Under the pieces are notes generated by a model. It saw nothing but the letters and a program-made list of their open reading frames with translations, did no database searches and was not told the DNA's origin. DNA of 64,000 nt from Streptococcus salivarius (GTDB taxonomy: Bacteria; Bacillota; Bacilli; Lactobacillales; Streptococcaceae): assembly GCF_002094975.1 (NCBI RefSeq), contig NZ_CP015283.1, forward strand, positions 372,001 to 436,000, written 5' to 3'. The position numbers were made by a program, and so were the translations under genes. Numbering within the stretch: the stretch's first letter is position 1; the number at the start of each line of letters is the position of its first letter. Shown piece after piece: positions 8,654 through 15,806 of the stretch.

Positions 8654-8908
8654 ATGAAACATATAAACAATCAAACAAATAATACTACTGCTAATCAATC
8701 ACCTAAAATGAATAACTATTTACTCGTAAAAATAGCTTTAGCTGGAATTATCAGTAGCCTACTTCTGATACTCCTAATCAACCTTATCTTTTATGTACGA
8801 TTAGGAACACCAATTATTGATACTAATTTGAAGTCCGCTTTTGGTACTCTGATTCTCTTTATGCCTATTTTTCTTTTAACAAGTGAGAAAGAAAAAAATA
8901 AAGCATAG
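8654..8908 (+). CDS. Putative bacteriocin immunity membrane protein
   Basis: The 84-residue product has a polar Asn/Thr-rich N-terminus and two hydrophobic segments (about residues 24-48 and 60-78), ending in a charged SEKEKNKA tail. GAGGA precedes the ATG. It follows the two bacteriocin precursors on the same strand and ends before the cassette terminator, so immunity is the likeliest role. That is inferred from position and topology only; I see no family motif. Confidence 0.6.
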   Translation: MKHINNQTNNTTANQSPKMNNYLLVKIALAGIISSLLLILLINLIFYVRLGTPIIDTNLKSAFGTLILFMPIFLLTSEKEKNKA

Positions 8909-8959
8909 AAAGAGTGACCTAAATTGCCTTCAGGAAAACAAAAAAATCATCTTCCATTA

Positions 8960-8994
8960 AAAAGTGCAAGTCCCTTTGGACTTGCACTTTTGTT
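8960..8994. terminator. Bidirectional terminator of the bacteriocin cassette and tadA
   Basis: A 14-bp perfect stem (8960-8973 with 8978-8991) with a 4-base loop is bordered by A and T tracts and sits between the converging immunity gene and tadA. Confidence 0.9.
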
Positions 8995-9512
8995 TACATC
9001 TCTTGCCTTGTTTCCAATTTAGCCAATCGTTTGGCTTCTTTTTTGCGTTCACGACTCTGACGGAAAAAGTCTTGCATAATCTTAGCACACTCTTCCTCCA
9101 TGACACCAGTCTCTACTTCTACGCGATGGTTGAGACGCTCATCTCTTAGGATATCGTAAAGGCTACCCGCACCACCAAACTTTTGATTGCTTGCTCCATA
9201 GATAACTTTAGGAATACGAGCCAAGCCAATTGCCCCACTACACATGACACAGGGTTCGATGGTTACAAAGAGGGTACAATCTAACAAACGCCAATTGCCT
9301 ACAGTCCTATTAGCCTCTTGAATAGCCATGACCTCCGCATGCATGATAGCTTGATTGAGCTCCTCACGTGCATTGTGCCCACGGCCTATGACTTCGCCAT
9401 TTTTAACGATGACACAGCCAATTGGAATCTCTGCTTTATCTAGAGATTTTTCGGCCTCCTTAAGAGCTTCAGACATAAAAAAGTCTTTCTCTTCTTGGGT
9501 AAAGTCAAGCAT
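8994..9512 (-). CDS. tadA: tRNA-specific adenosine-34 deaminase
   Basis: TadA converts wobble adenosine 34 to inosine in tRNA-Arg(ACG). The zinc-site motifs are present: HAEV (about residue 59, with the catalytic Glu) and EPCVMCSGA (about 88). The frame is open to 9554, but ATG 9512 is chosen because GGGAG lies upstream and it gives the usual length of about 172 residues. Its own extended -10 promoter is at 9566-9571. A second potential substrate, tRNA-Leu with anticodon AAG, is encoded at 63278-63362. Confidence 0.94.
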   Translation of the reverse strand: MLDFTQEEKDFFMSEALKEAEKSLDKAEIPIGCVIVKNGEVIGRGHNAREELNQAIMHAEVMAIQEANRTVGNWRLLDCTLFVTIEPCVMCSGAIGLARIPKVIYGASNQKFGGAGSLYDILRDERLNHRVEVETGVMEEECAKIMQDFFRQSRERKKEAKRLAKLETRQEM

Positions 9513-9565
9513 TAGTGTCACTCCCGTTCCAAGATTTGCGAGACAATATCTCACTTAGTCCTTCT

Positions 9566-9571
9566 ATTATA
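9566..9571 (-). promoter_or_regulatory. Extended -10 promoter of tadA
   Basis: The minus strand reads TGCTATAAT, an extended -10, located between the terminator of the upstream RNA and tadA. It shows that tadA does not depend on the transcript above. Confidence 0.65.
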
Positions 9572-9614
9572 GCATAAGAAAAGAAATACCGAAGACCTCC
9601 ATTTTAAAGGACAC

Positions 9615-9772
9615 AAAAAAAGCTAAGACGAATCATCCTAGCTTCAAACACATTAGTCTGGTGAGTCTTAGGAATCACACCAATGTGTTCCCCCAAGGCT
9701 AGACGAAAAGTCAACGACCGCTTAACATCCTAATTCATATGTCAGTCGGAGTGTCATAGTCAATTGTCTGTG
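9615..9772 (-). ncRNA. Unassigned structured small RNA of about 155 nt
   Basis: The minus strand has a TATAAT at 9778-9783 and, about 155 bases on, a strong terminator (9-bp stem AAGCTAGGA/TCTTAGCTT with one G-U pair, then T7; 9615-9643). No credible ORF lies between. The interior can form several stems: CCGAC..GTCG with ACAT/ATGT, ACACATT/AATGTGT enclosing TGGTG/CACCA, and an alternative GGGAACACA/TGTGATTCC hairpin. CTAGCCTT (9695-9702) could pair with the terminator's 5' arm. A separate promoter for tadA downstream favours an independent sRNA. 6S RNA was considered but I could not confirm its rod-like fold. Confidence 0.6.
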
Positions 9773-9784
9773 AAATCATTATAC

Positions 9785-10281
9785 AGGCCTAAGGCCTCAC
9801 AACGATAAACAAAAATGCAACTGTCTCAAACAATTGCAAGGATAGCGTTATAGTTGTGATATTTCACACTTTCCTTCCAAACAAATAATGCCTACTATAA
9901 AAGTAACTTTTATAGCTTTTTCCTTACCCATCTATAGTTTATCATGAAACCTCTATCATTTAATTTAAAAATCGGTAATAAAACAATAATATAGATTAGA
10001 AACAACTGTTAATTGTATGCATTCTTTTGAATATTTTGCTTAACATTTAAAACGTTGATATATCAACGTTTTATGGCTTCCTAAACTATTTTTTCTAGTC
10101 TATCTACACTATTAAACACCTATCATCCTAAGTCTTATCTAATTTTACTGTTTATTAGTCTAACAAGTGTTTAATATTTTATCTCCAACAATTCTTCAAA
10201 ACAAGGTATGGAACAAGATAATGATTTTTTATAGAGGTTGCTTCAAAGATAGGAGACCTAGATAGCTAGTCAAAGGATAAA
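9785..10281. other. AT-rich region without genes
   Basis: About 500 bases hold no convincing ORF on either strand. Two palindromes stand out: one near 9895-9915 (10-bp arms around a single base) and a perfect 26-bp one at 10048-10073. No terminator for ssbB is obvious here. Confidence 0.6.
10048..10073. repeat. Perfect 26-bp palindrome
   Basis: The arm TAAAACGTTGATA is followed directly by its exact complement, with no spacer. It may be an operator for a dimeric regulator or a remnant of a lost gene's control region; no U run makes a terminator unlikely. Confidence 0.6.
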
Positions 10282-10674
10282 CTAGAAGGGAAGCTCTTCT
10301 TCCAAGACGAGGTCAGCCAAGTCATTATCAGGATTATTTTCCCTAACAGCACGCTGAGCACGACTCTCCAGAAGTTGGAAAGAGGAACAAAGCACTTCAG
10401 TAACGTAATGAGTTTTACCATCCTTATCGTACTTACGGGTACGAAGCTCACCATCAAGAGAAATTAAACTCCCCTTGCTAGCATAAGATGCTAAGGTCTC
10501 AGCCAAACGCCCCCAGACAACCACTGTAATAAAATCAGCCTCACGCTCACCATTTTGCGTCTTATAGCGACGATTAACCGCAACTGTAACACGTGTAAAA
10601 GACCTATCGCTAGCAGTTTTTACCATTTCAGGAGTCGCCGTCAAACGTCCAATTAAAATAACTTTGTTATACAT
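10282..10674 (-). CDS. ssbB: Competence-induced single-stranded DNA-binding protein SsbB
   Basis: The 130-residue protein has the OB-fold start MYNKVILIGRLT, central TVVVWGRLAE, and a short linker to an acidic C-terminal tip DLVLEEELPF that recruits partner proteins. It is shorter than the housekeeping SsbA (about 160-170 aa) and is monocistronic rather than between rpsF and rpsR, as expected for SsbB, which coats and protects DNA taken up during transformation. A perfect SigX (CIN) box TACGAATA lies 20 bases before the ATG, replacing a normal -10. Confidence 0.93.
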   Translation of the reverse strand: MYNKVILIGRLTATPEMVKTASDRSFTRVTVAVNRRYKTQNGEREADFITVVVWGRLAETLASYASKGSLISLDGELRTRKYDKDGKTHYVTEVLCSSFQLLESRAQRAVRENNPDNDLADLVLEEELPF

Positions 10675-10693
10675 TTTTTTACCTCCACCTATC

Positions 10694-10701
10694 TATTCGT
10701 A
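10694..10701 (-). promoter_or_regulatory. SigX (CIN/com) box of ssbB
   Basis: The minus strand reads TACGAATA, the exact late-competence consensus, followed by AGGTGGAGG and the ssbB start. Only this -10-like element is required by SigX. Confidence 0.9.
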
Positions 10702-10957
10702 AGCGGAAGTAAAAAAAGTGACAGATTTTGAAAAAGCAAGAATAAAAATAATATATATATCACATTATTGACTTCAATTAAATAGAAAAAAGTAAAATCT
10801 ATTCGGGTGAAAAGCAGGATGAGTTCTTCAATAAATGTACTTGTCACTAAATATTAGACATCTGAAGATGAGCTGAGCTACTAGCAAAGGAAGTAGGAAG
10901 CTTGGTATGAGCTGTCGATTCAAAGAACAGTTATCGCCATACAAACTTGTCATTAGT

Positions 10958-11101
10958 TTACTTACTCAAATCATCCTCTGCTGACCCAGAGTTACCACTT
11001 AAAATAATTTTAACACTCCGTTTTGAAGTTCTTCTATTGATAGAAGAGAGACGAGAGTCCTTTGCCTTTTTCTTTGTAAGCTGAAATAGTTTGGAATTCA
11101 C
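10958..11101 (-). pseudogene. 47-codon in-frame continuation after the CPBP stop codon
   Basis: Directly after the TAA that ends the CPBP gene (11102-11104) the same frame stays open for 47 codons, starting with GTG and reading VNSKLFQLTKKKAKDSR... to GSAEDDLSK. Codon choice looks coding and the product is basic then acidic. It may be the former C-terminal tail of the CPBP protein cut off by a CAA-to-TAA type change, a readthrough extension, or a separate short gene; there is no clear ribosome site before the GTG. Not recognised. Confidence 0.4.
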
Positions 11102-11779
11102 TTATTGCATACTACCAATGACCAATACTATAAAAGATAAAATATTTCCTAGCACATGAACCATCAAGGGATAGTAAATATTTCCCTTTTCATTCACATA
11201 AATAATTGAAAGGGTTACTCCGCCACCTAAGTAACCAACTGCACTGACCCACTCTGATAAAGACAAACTGTGCATATGGGTCAAGGCGAAAACAAATCCT
11301 ACCACACAAATGCTTAGCCAGCTTGGCAAATGTCTCTGTAAACAATGCAATAAAATTTGACGGAAAAAGAGTTCTTCCACCAAAGGTCCAATGATACAGG
11401 CGAAAACTGCTATCAGTAGTGGTTGTTCTTTAAAGGTACTTTGTATATTAGCCTCGTTTAGTCCTTGTTCACTTAGTCCCAAAACCTGCCTCAATATTGC
11501 CGATAGTAGTCCAAAGAAAATGGTCACCAGGACAAGTAAGAGCCAGCCTTTTAAAACCCCCAAGAAAAATTTTCTTTTAGAACTTCTGACCTCTTCCCAC
11601 TTTTTGAGCAATTCAGACTTAAATAAGAAGCAACCATACAAAAACATGATGGTATAAACTAAATAGGTCGTTAAAGAAGAAGGTAAGGGAGCATCAAATA
11701 CTCGTATACCGTCAAAAACAAAGAGGACTGTATAGAGAATCATAAAAACAAGGACTCCCTTATGTTTGTTGTAAGCCAT
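11102..11779 (-). CDS. CPBP-family intramembrane metalloprotease
   Basis: CPBP (CAAX protease and bacteriocin-processing; Abi) proteins are multi-pass membrane glutamate proteases; several streptococcal and lactobacillar members give bacteriocin immunity. This one has six to seven hydrophobic segments, with the signature EELFFRQ at about residue 140 and a second-motif histidine in THMHS near 170. The frame opens at 11839, but ATG 11779 follows AAAGGAA and gives 225 residues. It ends at a TAA after which the frame continues (see 10958-11101). Confidence 0.85.
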   Translation of the reverse strand: MAYNKHKGVLVFMILYTVLFVFDGIRVFDAPLPSSLTTYLVYTIMFLYGCFLFKSELLKKWEEVRSSKRKFFLGVLKGWLLLVLVTIFFGLLSAILRQVLGLSEQGLNEANIQSTFKEQPLLIAVFACIIGPLVEELFFRQILLHCLQRHLPSWLSICVVGFVFALTHMHSLSLSEWVSAVGYLGGGVTLSIIYVNEKGNIYYPLMVHVLGNILSFIVLVIGSMQ

Positions 11780-12008
11780 TGAACTTTCCTTTCTTTTATA
11801 ATCATCACCAAATCTGAGTCTGACAGATAAATAAAACACAACTTGATTAATAAACTTGAAGCCACATTTTTTAGATAATTGCTCGGATAAAGTTGTTTTG
11901 GCAAATAATAGAGATTGAGAGCAATACTATTATATTTTGATGATGAACTTGGTAAGCATAAAGAGGTTCTCGAAAATTTTGAACCATTTGCCAAGACGAG
12001 CTCTCCTG

Positions 12009-12034
12009 AAAAAAAAGCGGCTTACTTACCGCTT
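12009..12034 (-). terminator. Terminator of the DUF4651-trx-ytpR operon
   Basis: AAGCGG/CCGCTT with an 8-base loop is followed on the minus strand by a T8 run, 11 bases past the ytpR stop. Confidence 0.8.
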
Positions 12035-12044
12035 CTTGTCTTAT

Positions 12045-12668
12045 TTACCCTTTCCAGTGTTTGGCTGGATCAAAAGCCTCTCCGACTACTGCTGAATCAT
12101 CAAGTTCAATAATACCACGTTTTTGTGGGGCATTTGGAAGTGCCAACTCACGTGGGGCACACATCATACCATAACTATCTTCACCACGAAGTTTTCCTGG
12201 GAAGATAAGGGCACCGCTAGGCATCATAGCACCAGGAAGAGCTACGATAGTTTTAAGACCAAGGGCTGCGTTTGGTGCTCCTGCAACGATTTGGACCTTC
12301 TTATCACCGATGTTCACTTGGCAGATGTTAAGGTGGTCACTGTCTGGATGTGCAACCATTTCATCAATTTGTCCAACCACAAAGACTGGTCCTTGTGTGT
12401 TTTCCAAACGCTCTTCAAAGCCCTCTTTAGCCAATTCCTCGTTCAAAACAGCTACATCTTGGTCTGACAAGAAAACTTGACCGTTACCTTCGATATCAAT
12501 GAGGCTTGACGCTTCAAAAATATTCCAAGCAAGAGTCTTGCCTGTTTCATCAGCTGTGACACGCGCCACTTTACCTTTACGTTCTACGCTACGTTTGATG
12601 TCCTTAGTATCTTCCAAGATAACCAACAAAACGTCACCAACTTGTTCCTTATTGTATGCAAAAATCAT
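12045..12668 (-). CDS. ytpR: YtpR-type tRNA-binding domain protein
   Basis: The 207-residue protein has an N-terminal DUF4479 domain and a C-terminal EMAP/Trbp111-like OB fold related to the anticodon-independent tRNA-binding domain of PheT. The fold is seen in VVGQIDEMVAHPDSDHLNICQV (split over residues about 93-115) and the GVKS-like region around YGMMCAPRELALP. The frame continues to 12773, but ATG 12668 follows GAAGGAGA and matches family length. It ends a small operon with thioredoxin and DUF4651 genes. Biological role is not established. Confidence 0.85.
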   Translation of the reverse strand: MIFAYNKEQVGDVLLVILEDTKDIKRSVERKGKVARVTADETGKTLAWNIFEASSLIDIEGNGQVFLSDQDVAVLNEELAKEGFEERLENTQGPVFVVGQIDEMVAHPDSDHLNICQVNIGDKKVQIVAGAPNAALGLKTIVALPGAMMPSGALIFPGKLRGEDSYGMMCAPRELALPNAPQKRGIIELDDSAVVGEAFDPAKHWKG

Positions 12669-12699
12669 GGGTTCTCCTTCAATAGTTCTTTTATAGATT

Positions 12700-13224
12700 T
12701 TAAAATCGACTGACATGCCAAGAATCGTCATTACTACCATAGCGATAACTAATCTTGTCAATTTTCCAGTCACTCTCTGTTAATTTTATGATAAATTGTT
12801 TATGGTACCAAAAGTCATTCCCATAAGAAAATTCGAGAAACATCTTAGCCTTACTCTTCATAATAAACTTAGCTCGACAGGGCTCTAACACAAAATCATA
12901 GGTGCCTGGAGAACCAAAAGAAGCTGAAAAACCTCTTTTATAACAGTTATCAGTCAAGTGTTTTTGAGCTAAAGGAGTCAACTTCTCTTTAAATTCATCA
13001 AATAACTCCATTTCTCCAGGAATAGTTTGATGTGTAGGAAGATTATTTTCCTTTTTGTAGGTGTTTATTTCTTGGTGTTTTAGGAAGATATCACTTTCAA
13101 TTTTGGAATGCTCTACTAAAATTTGGCATAATTCTTCGATGATCTCCTCATTTTTTTCTGTCAGATACTTTTCTTTAGTTTCTGAAATATCAAGAGAGAT
13201 ATTAGGAAAGTGATTGATTTTCAT
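12700..13224 (-). CDS. Hypothetical protein inserted between thioredoxin and ytpR
   Basis: The 174-residue soluble protein has a charged helical N-terminal half (coiled-coil-like, residues 14-50) and a C-terminal half rich in aromatic beta-strand patterns (FWYHKQFIIKLTESDWKIDKIS) ending SWHVSRF. That strand pattern recalls NTF2-fold immunity proteins of polymorphic-toxin systems, but I cannot name a family. It starts 3 bases after the thioredoxin stop, using a GGAG within that gene, and is more AT-rich than its neighbours. In many streptococci trx and ytpR are adjacent, so it looks like a later insertion. Confidence 0.65.
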   Translation of the reverse strand: MKINHFPNISLDISETKEKYLTEKNEEIIEELCQILVEHSKIESDIFLKHQEINTYKKENNLPTHQTIPGEMELFDEFKEKLTPLAQKHLTDNCYKRGFSASFGSPGTYDFVLEPCRAKFIMKSKAKMFLEFSYGNDFWYHKQFIIKLTESDWKIDKISYRYGSNDDSWHVSRF

Positions 13225-13227
13225 CTT

Positions 13228-13542
13228 TTAAATCTCCGACAAAAAGGCAGTGATTTCTTCTTTGGTTTTACGAGCTTTATTGACCAAGCGTCCCAATTCT
13301 TGACCTTTCTGAGTCACGACAAAACTTGGGATACCAAAAATATTCCAAGTTTGCGCCAAAGCCATATAATCATCACGGTTGACACGCACAAAGGTCATAT
13401 CTGGATGGAGGGCTTCAATTTCAGGCATAACGGGATAGATGAACTGGCAGTCTGGACACCAATCGGCAGTGAAAAAGAAAACCACCTTTTGATCACTTTC
13501 AACATAGCTTGCCAATTCTTCAAGATTCTTAGGAATAATCAT
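13228..13542 (-). CDS. Thioredoxin-family protein
   Basis: This 104-residue cytosolic protein has the thioredoxin fold with active site ADWCPDCQF (about residues 26-34), a CPDC variant of the usual CGPC, which shifts redox behaviour toward that of a thioredoxin-like reductant of unknown targets. The cis-proline region IFGIPSFVV is at about 70. Its start overlaps the DUF4651 stop by 4 bases, so the genes are coupled. It is not the main trxA, judging by the divergent active site and context. Confidence 0.9.
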   Translation of the reverse strand: MIIPKNLEELASYVESDQKVVFFFTADWCPDCQFIYPVMPEIEALHPDMTFVRVNRDDYMALAQTWNIFGIPSFVVTQKGQELGRLVNKARKTKEEITAFLSEI

Positions 13543-13823
13543 GCCTGCTCCTCCTCATAGGTCAAGATATCCTCTGCATAAACAAAGCTATAGGAACGTC
13601 CATCCTCTAAGACGATACCTCCTGTAAGTCCTGGATTTTCCTTATCAGTGGGATTTGTATAAAGGACTGCGATAGTCCCCAAGTGAGATAATTCTTGTCT
13701 AATATCTTGGATTAATGCAGCCTTCTTCATTTCTGCACGTGACTGTCTATACTTCTCTGCCATTGCCAAGAGACCTAAAGCTCCTACGCCTCCAGCAAAC
13801 AAGGCCAATGTTTTACGTTTCAT
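13539..13823 (-). CDS. DUF4651 membrane-anchored small protein
   Basis: The 94-residue product has a single N-terminal hydrophobic segment (LALFAGGVGALGLLAMA, residues 4-20) and a soluble domain matching streptococcal DUF4651 proteins. The function is unknown. A TAAAAT -10-like element lies only about 13 bases before the chosen ATG and no ribosome site is seen, so the message may be nearly leaderless. It heads the operon with thioredoxin and ytpR, divergent from pepA. Confidence 0.8.
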   Translation of the reverse strand: MKRKTLALFAGGVGALGLLAMAEKYRQSRAEMKKAALIQDIRQELSHLGTIAVLYTNPTDKENPGLTGGIVLEDGRSYSFVYAEDILTYEEEQA

Positions 13824-13922
13824 AAGAAACATTTTACCATAATTTTAGACGAATGGGGAGAGGCTACCTATCTCTTGAGAATCGTGCTAAAATAGTAGCA
13901 AGTACTACTCAAGGAGGATTTT

Positions 13923-14990
13923 ATGACTACCCTATTTGACAAAATTAAAGAAGTAACCGAGCTCAGTGCTACTTCAGGCTTTGAAGCTCCTGTACGCGAC
14001 TACCTTCGCAAAAACATCACCCCACTTGTAGATGAGGTCCAAACAGATGGTCTCGGTGGTATTTTCGGTATCAAGCATAGCCAAGCAGAAAATGCCCCTA
14101 AGGTGCTTGTGGCTGCCCACATGGATGAAGTTGGGTTTATGATTAAGGAAATCAAAGCAGACGGGACTTTCCGTGTCGTCGAACTTGGTGGTTGGAACCC
14201 ACTGGTTGTCAGCTCACAACGCTTCACCCTACACACTCGTGACGGTCGTGTCTATCCTGTCATCTCAGGTTCAGTGCCACCTCATTTCTTACGTGCTAGT
14301 GGCGGAGCTTCAAGTCTTCCTAGTGTTTCTGATATCGTCTTTGATGCTGGTTTTGCTAACCAAGAAGAAGCAAATGCCTACGGTGTTTTCCCAGGTGATG
14401 TCATCATTCCTGAATCAGAAACAATTCTAACAGCCAATCAAAAGAATGTCATTTCTAAAGCTTGGGATAACCGTTATGGTGTTCTCATGATTCGTGAACT
14501 CTTGGAAAACGTTAAGAATCAAGAACTCAACAATACTCTAATTGCTGGTGCCAATGTTCAAGAAGAAGTTGGTTTACGTGGTGCCCATGTCTCTACCACT
14601 AAATTTGATCCTGAAGTTTTCTTTGCAGTGGACTGTTCTCCTGCAGGGGATATCTATGGTAATCAAGGTAAGGTAGGCGATGGTACCCTTATTCGTTTCT
14701 TCGATCCAGGTCACATCATGTTGCCAAATATGAAAGATTTCCTTTTGACTACAGCTGAAGAAGCGGGTATCAAATACCAATACTACTGTGCTGCGGGCGG
14801 AACAGATGCTGGTGCCGCTCACTTGCAGAATGCTGGTGTTCCATCAACAACTATCGGTGTTTGTGCCCGCTACATTCACTCGCACCAAACCCTTTATGCG
14901 ATGGATGACTTCCTAGAAGCACAGGCCTTCTTACAAGCTATTGTTAAGAAGTTGGATCGCTCAACAGTAGATTTAATTAAAAACTACTAA
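13923..14990 (+). CDS. pepA: Glutamyl aminopeptidase, M42 family
   Basis: PepA is a large self-compartmentalising metallo-aminopeptidase that removes N-terminal Glu/Asp from peptides, important for peptide nutrition. The 355-residue protein shows the two-metal ligands in AAHMDEVGFM (about residue 61), NVQEEVGLRGA (about 212), VDCSPAGD (about 236) and the late CARYIHSHQT histidine (about 320). AAGGAGG precedes the ATG and a TAAAAT -10 lies at about 13889. proC follows after 15 bases. Confidence 0.95.
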   Translation: MTTLFDKIKEVTELSATSGFEAPVRDYLRKNITPLVDEVQTDGLGGIFGIKHSQAENAPKVLVAAHMDEVGFMIKEIKADGTFRVVELGGWNPLVVSSQRFTLHTRDGRVYPVISGSVPPHFLRASGGASSLPSVSDIVFDAGFANQEEANAYGVFPGDVIIPESETILTANQKNVISKAWDNRYGVLMIRELLENVKNQELNNTLIAGANVQEEVGLRGAHVSTTKFDPEVFFAVDCSPAGDIYGNQGKVGDGTLIRFFDPGHIMLPNMKDFLLTTAEEAGIKYQYYCAAGGTDAGAAHLQNAGVPSTTIGVCARYIHSHQTLYAMDDFLEAQAFLQAIVKKLDRSTVDLIKNY

Positions 14991-15005
14991 GATAAGGAGT
15001 AACCC

Positions 15006-15776
15006 ATGATTATAGGTTTTATCGGTGTCGGAAAAATGGCAACAGCCATTATCAACGGCCTAAATACAAGCTCACATCGTATCATTATTTCAGGGTCTTC
15101 CTTGGCTCGTTCACGCCAGCTTGCAGAGGAACTAGAGGTTGAAGCGGCTGCTTCCCATCAGGAATTGTTGGATAATGCTGACCTGGTCATCCTTGGTATC
15201 AAACCTCAAATGTTTGACAAGGTACTAGCCGGTCTCAATTTTCATCAACCTATCATAAGTATGGCTGCTGGAGTAACCTTGGAACGCCTCGCTTCACTTA
15301 CCAGTCCAGACCTTCCTCTCATTCGTATCATGCCTAACCTTAACGCTCAGATTCTCAAGAGCACTACTGGTCTTTGTACCAACGATAAGGTATCCGAGGA
15401 CCTTTTGGCAGTTGCCAAGGAAATCACAGACAGTTTTGGAACCACTGTTGAATTGGCTGAGAAGGACTTTGATACCTTCACTGCCCTAGCTGGCTCTAGT
15501 CCGGCCTACATTGCCCTCTTTATCGAGTCTCTGGCTAAGGCTGGCGTCAAAAATGGCCTAAGTAAGCAGGTCGCTCTGACCATTGCCACACAGACGGTTC
15601 TAGCTACCGCTGAAAATCTCAGTCTTGGTAGCGACAGCCCACATGATCTTATTGACAAGGTCTGTAGCCCTGGTGGGACCACTATCGCTGGTCTCATGGA
15701 CCTTGAGCGTACAGGCCTCACCCATAGTGTGGTTTCAAGTATTGATACAACCATTGCTAAAGCTAAAAAACTATAA
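15006..15776 (+). CDS. proC: Pyrroline-5-carboxylate reductase
   Basis: ProC catalyses the last step of proline synthesis, reducing pyrroline-5-carboxylate with NAD(P)H. The N-terminal dinucleotide site IGFIGVGKMATAI is at residues 2-14, and the C-terminal signature DKVCSPGGTTIAGLMDLE at about 217-234 is diagnostic. Length of 256 residues is normal. It is the second gene of the pepA operon, started by AAGGAG, and stops at a strong hairpin shared with the convergent CPBP gene. Confidence 0.95.
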   Translation: MIIGFIGVGKMATAIINGLNTSSHRIIISGSSLARSRQLAEELEVEAAASHQELLDNADLVILGIKPQMFDKVLAGLNFHQPIISMAAGVTLERLASLTSPDLPLIRIMPNLNAQILKSTTGLCTNDKVSEDLLAVAKEITDSFGTTVELAEKDFDTFTALAGSSPAYIALFIESLAKAGVKNGLSKQVALTIATQTVLATAENLSLGSDSPHDLIDKVCSPGGTTIAGLMDLERTGLTHSVVSSIDTTIAKAKKL

Positions 15777-15779
15777 GAA

Positions 15780-15806
15780 AAAAGCTCGGAATCTTCCGAG
15801 CTTTAT
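15780..15806. terminator. Bidirectional terminator between proC and a CPBP gene
   Basis: AAAGCTCGGAA pairs perfectly with TTCCGAGCTTT (15781-15804) over a 2-base centre, with an A run before it and TTT after it. Confidence 0.8.

Noticed and set aside
9615..9772. Assignment of the small RNA as 6S RNA, tmRNA or RNase P RNA
   Set aside because: It is too short for RNase P RNA or tmRNA and shows no tag-peptide frame. The separate hairpins do not give the single rod with a central bubble expected of 6S.
9895..9915. CTATAAAAGT palindrome followed by CTTTTT
   Set aside because: It could be drawn as a plus-strand terminator, but there is no gene upstream on that strand and the stem is nearly all A-T.
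11915..12112. Plus-strand ORF of 65 codons between the CPBP gene and ytpR
   Set aside because: The first 35 codons look somewhat coding, but it starts with TTG without a ribosome site and its second half is antisense to ytpR and its terminator. At most a gene remnant.
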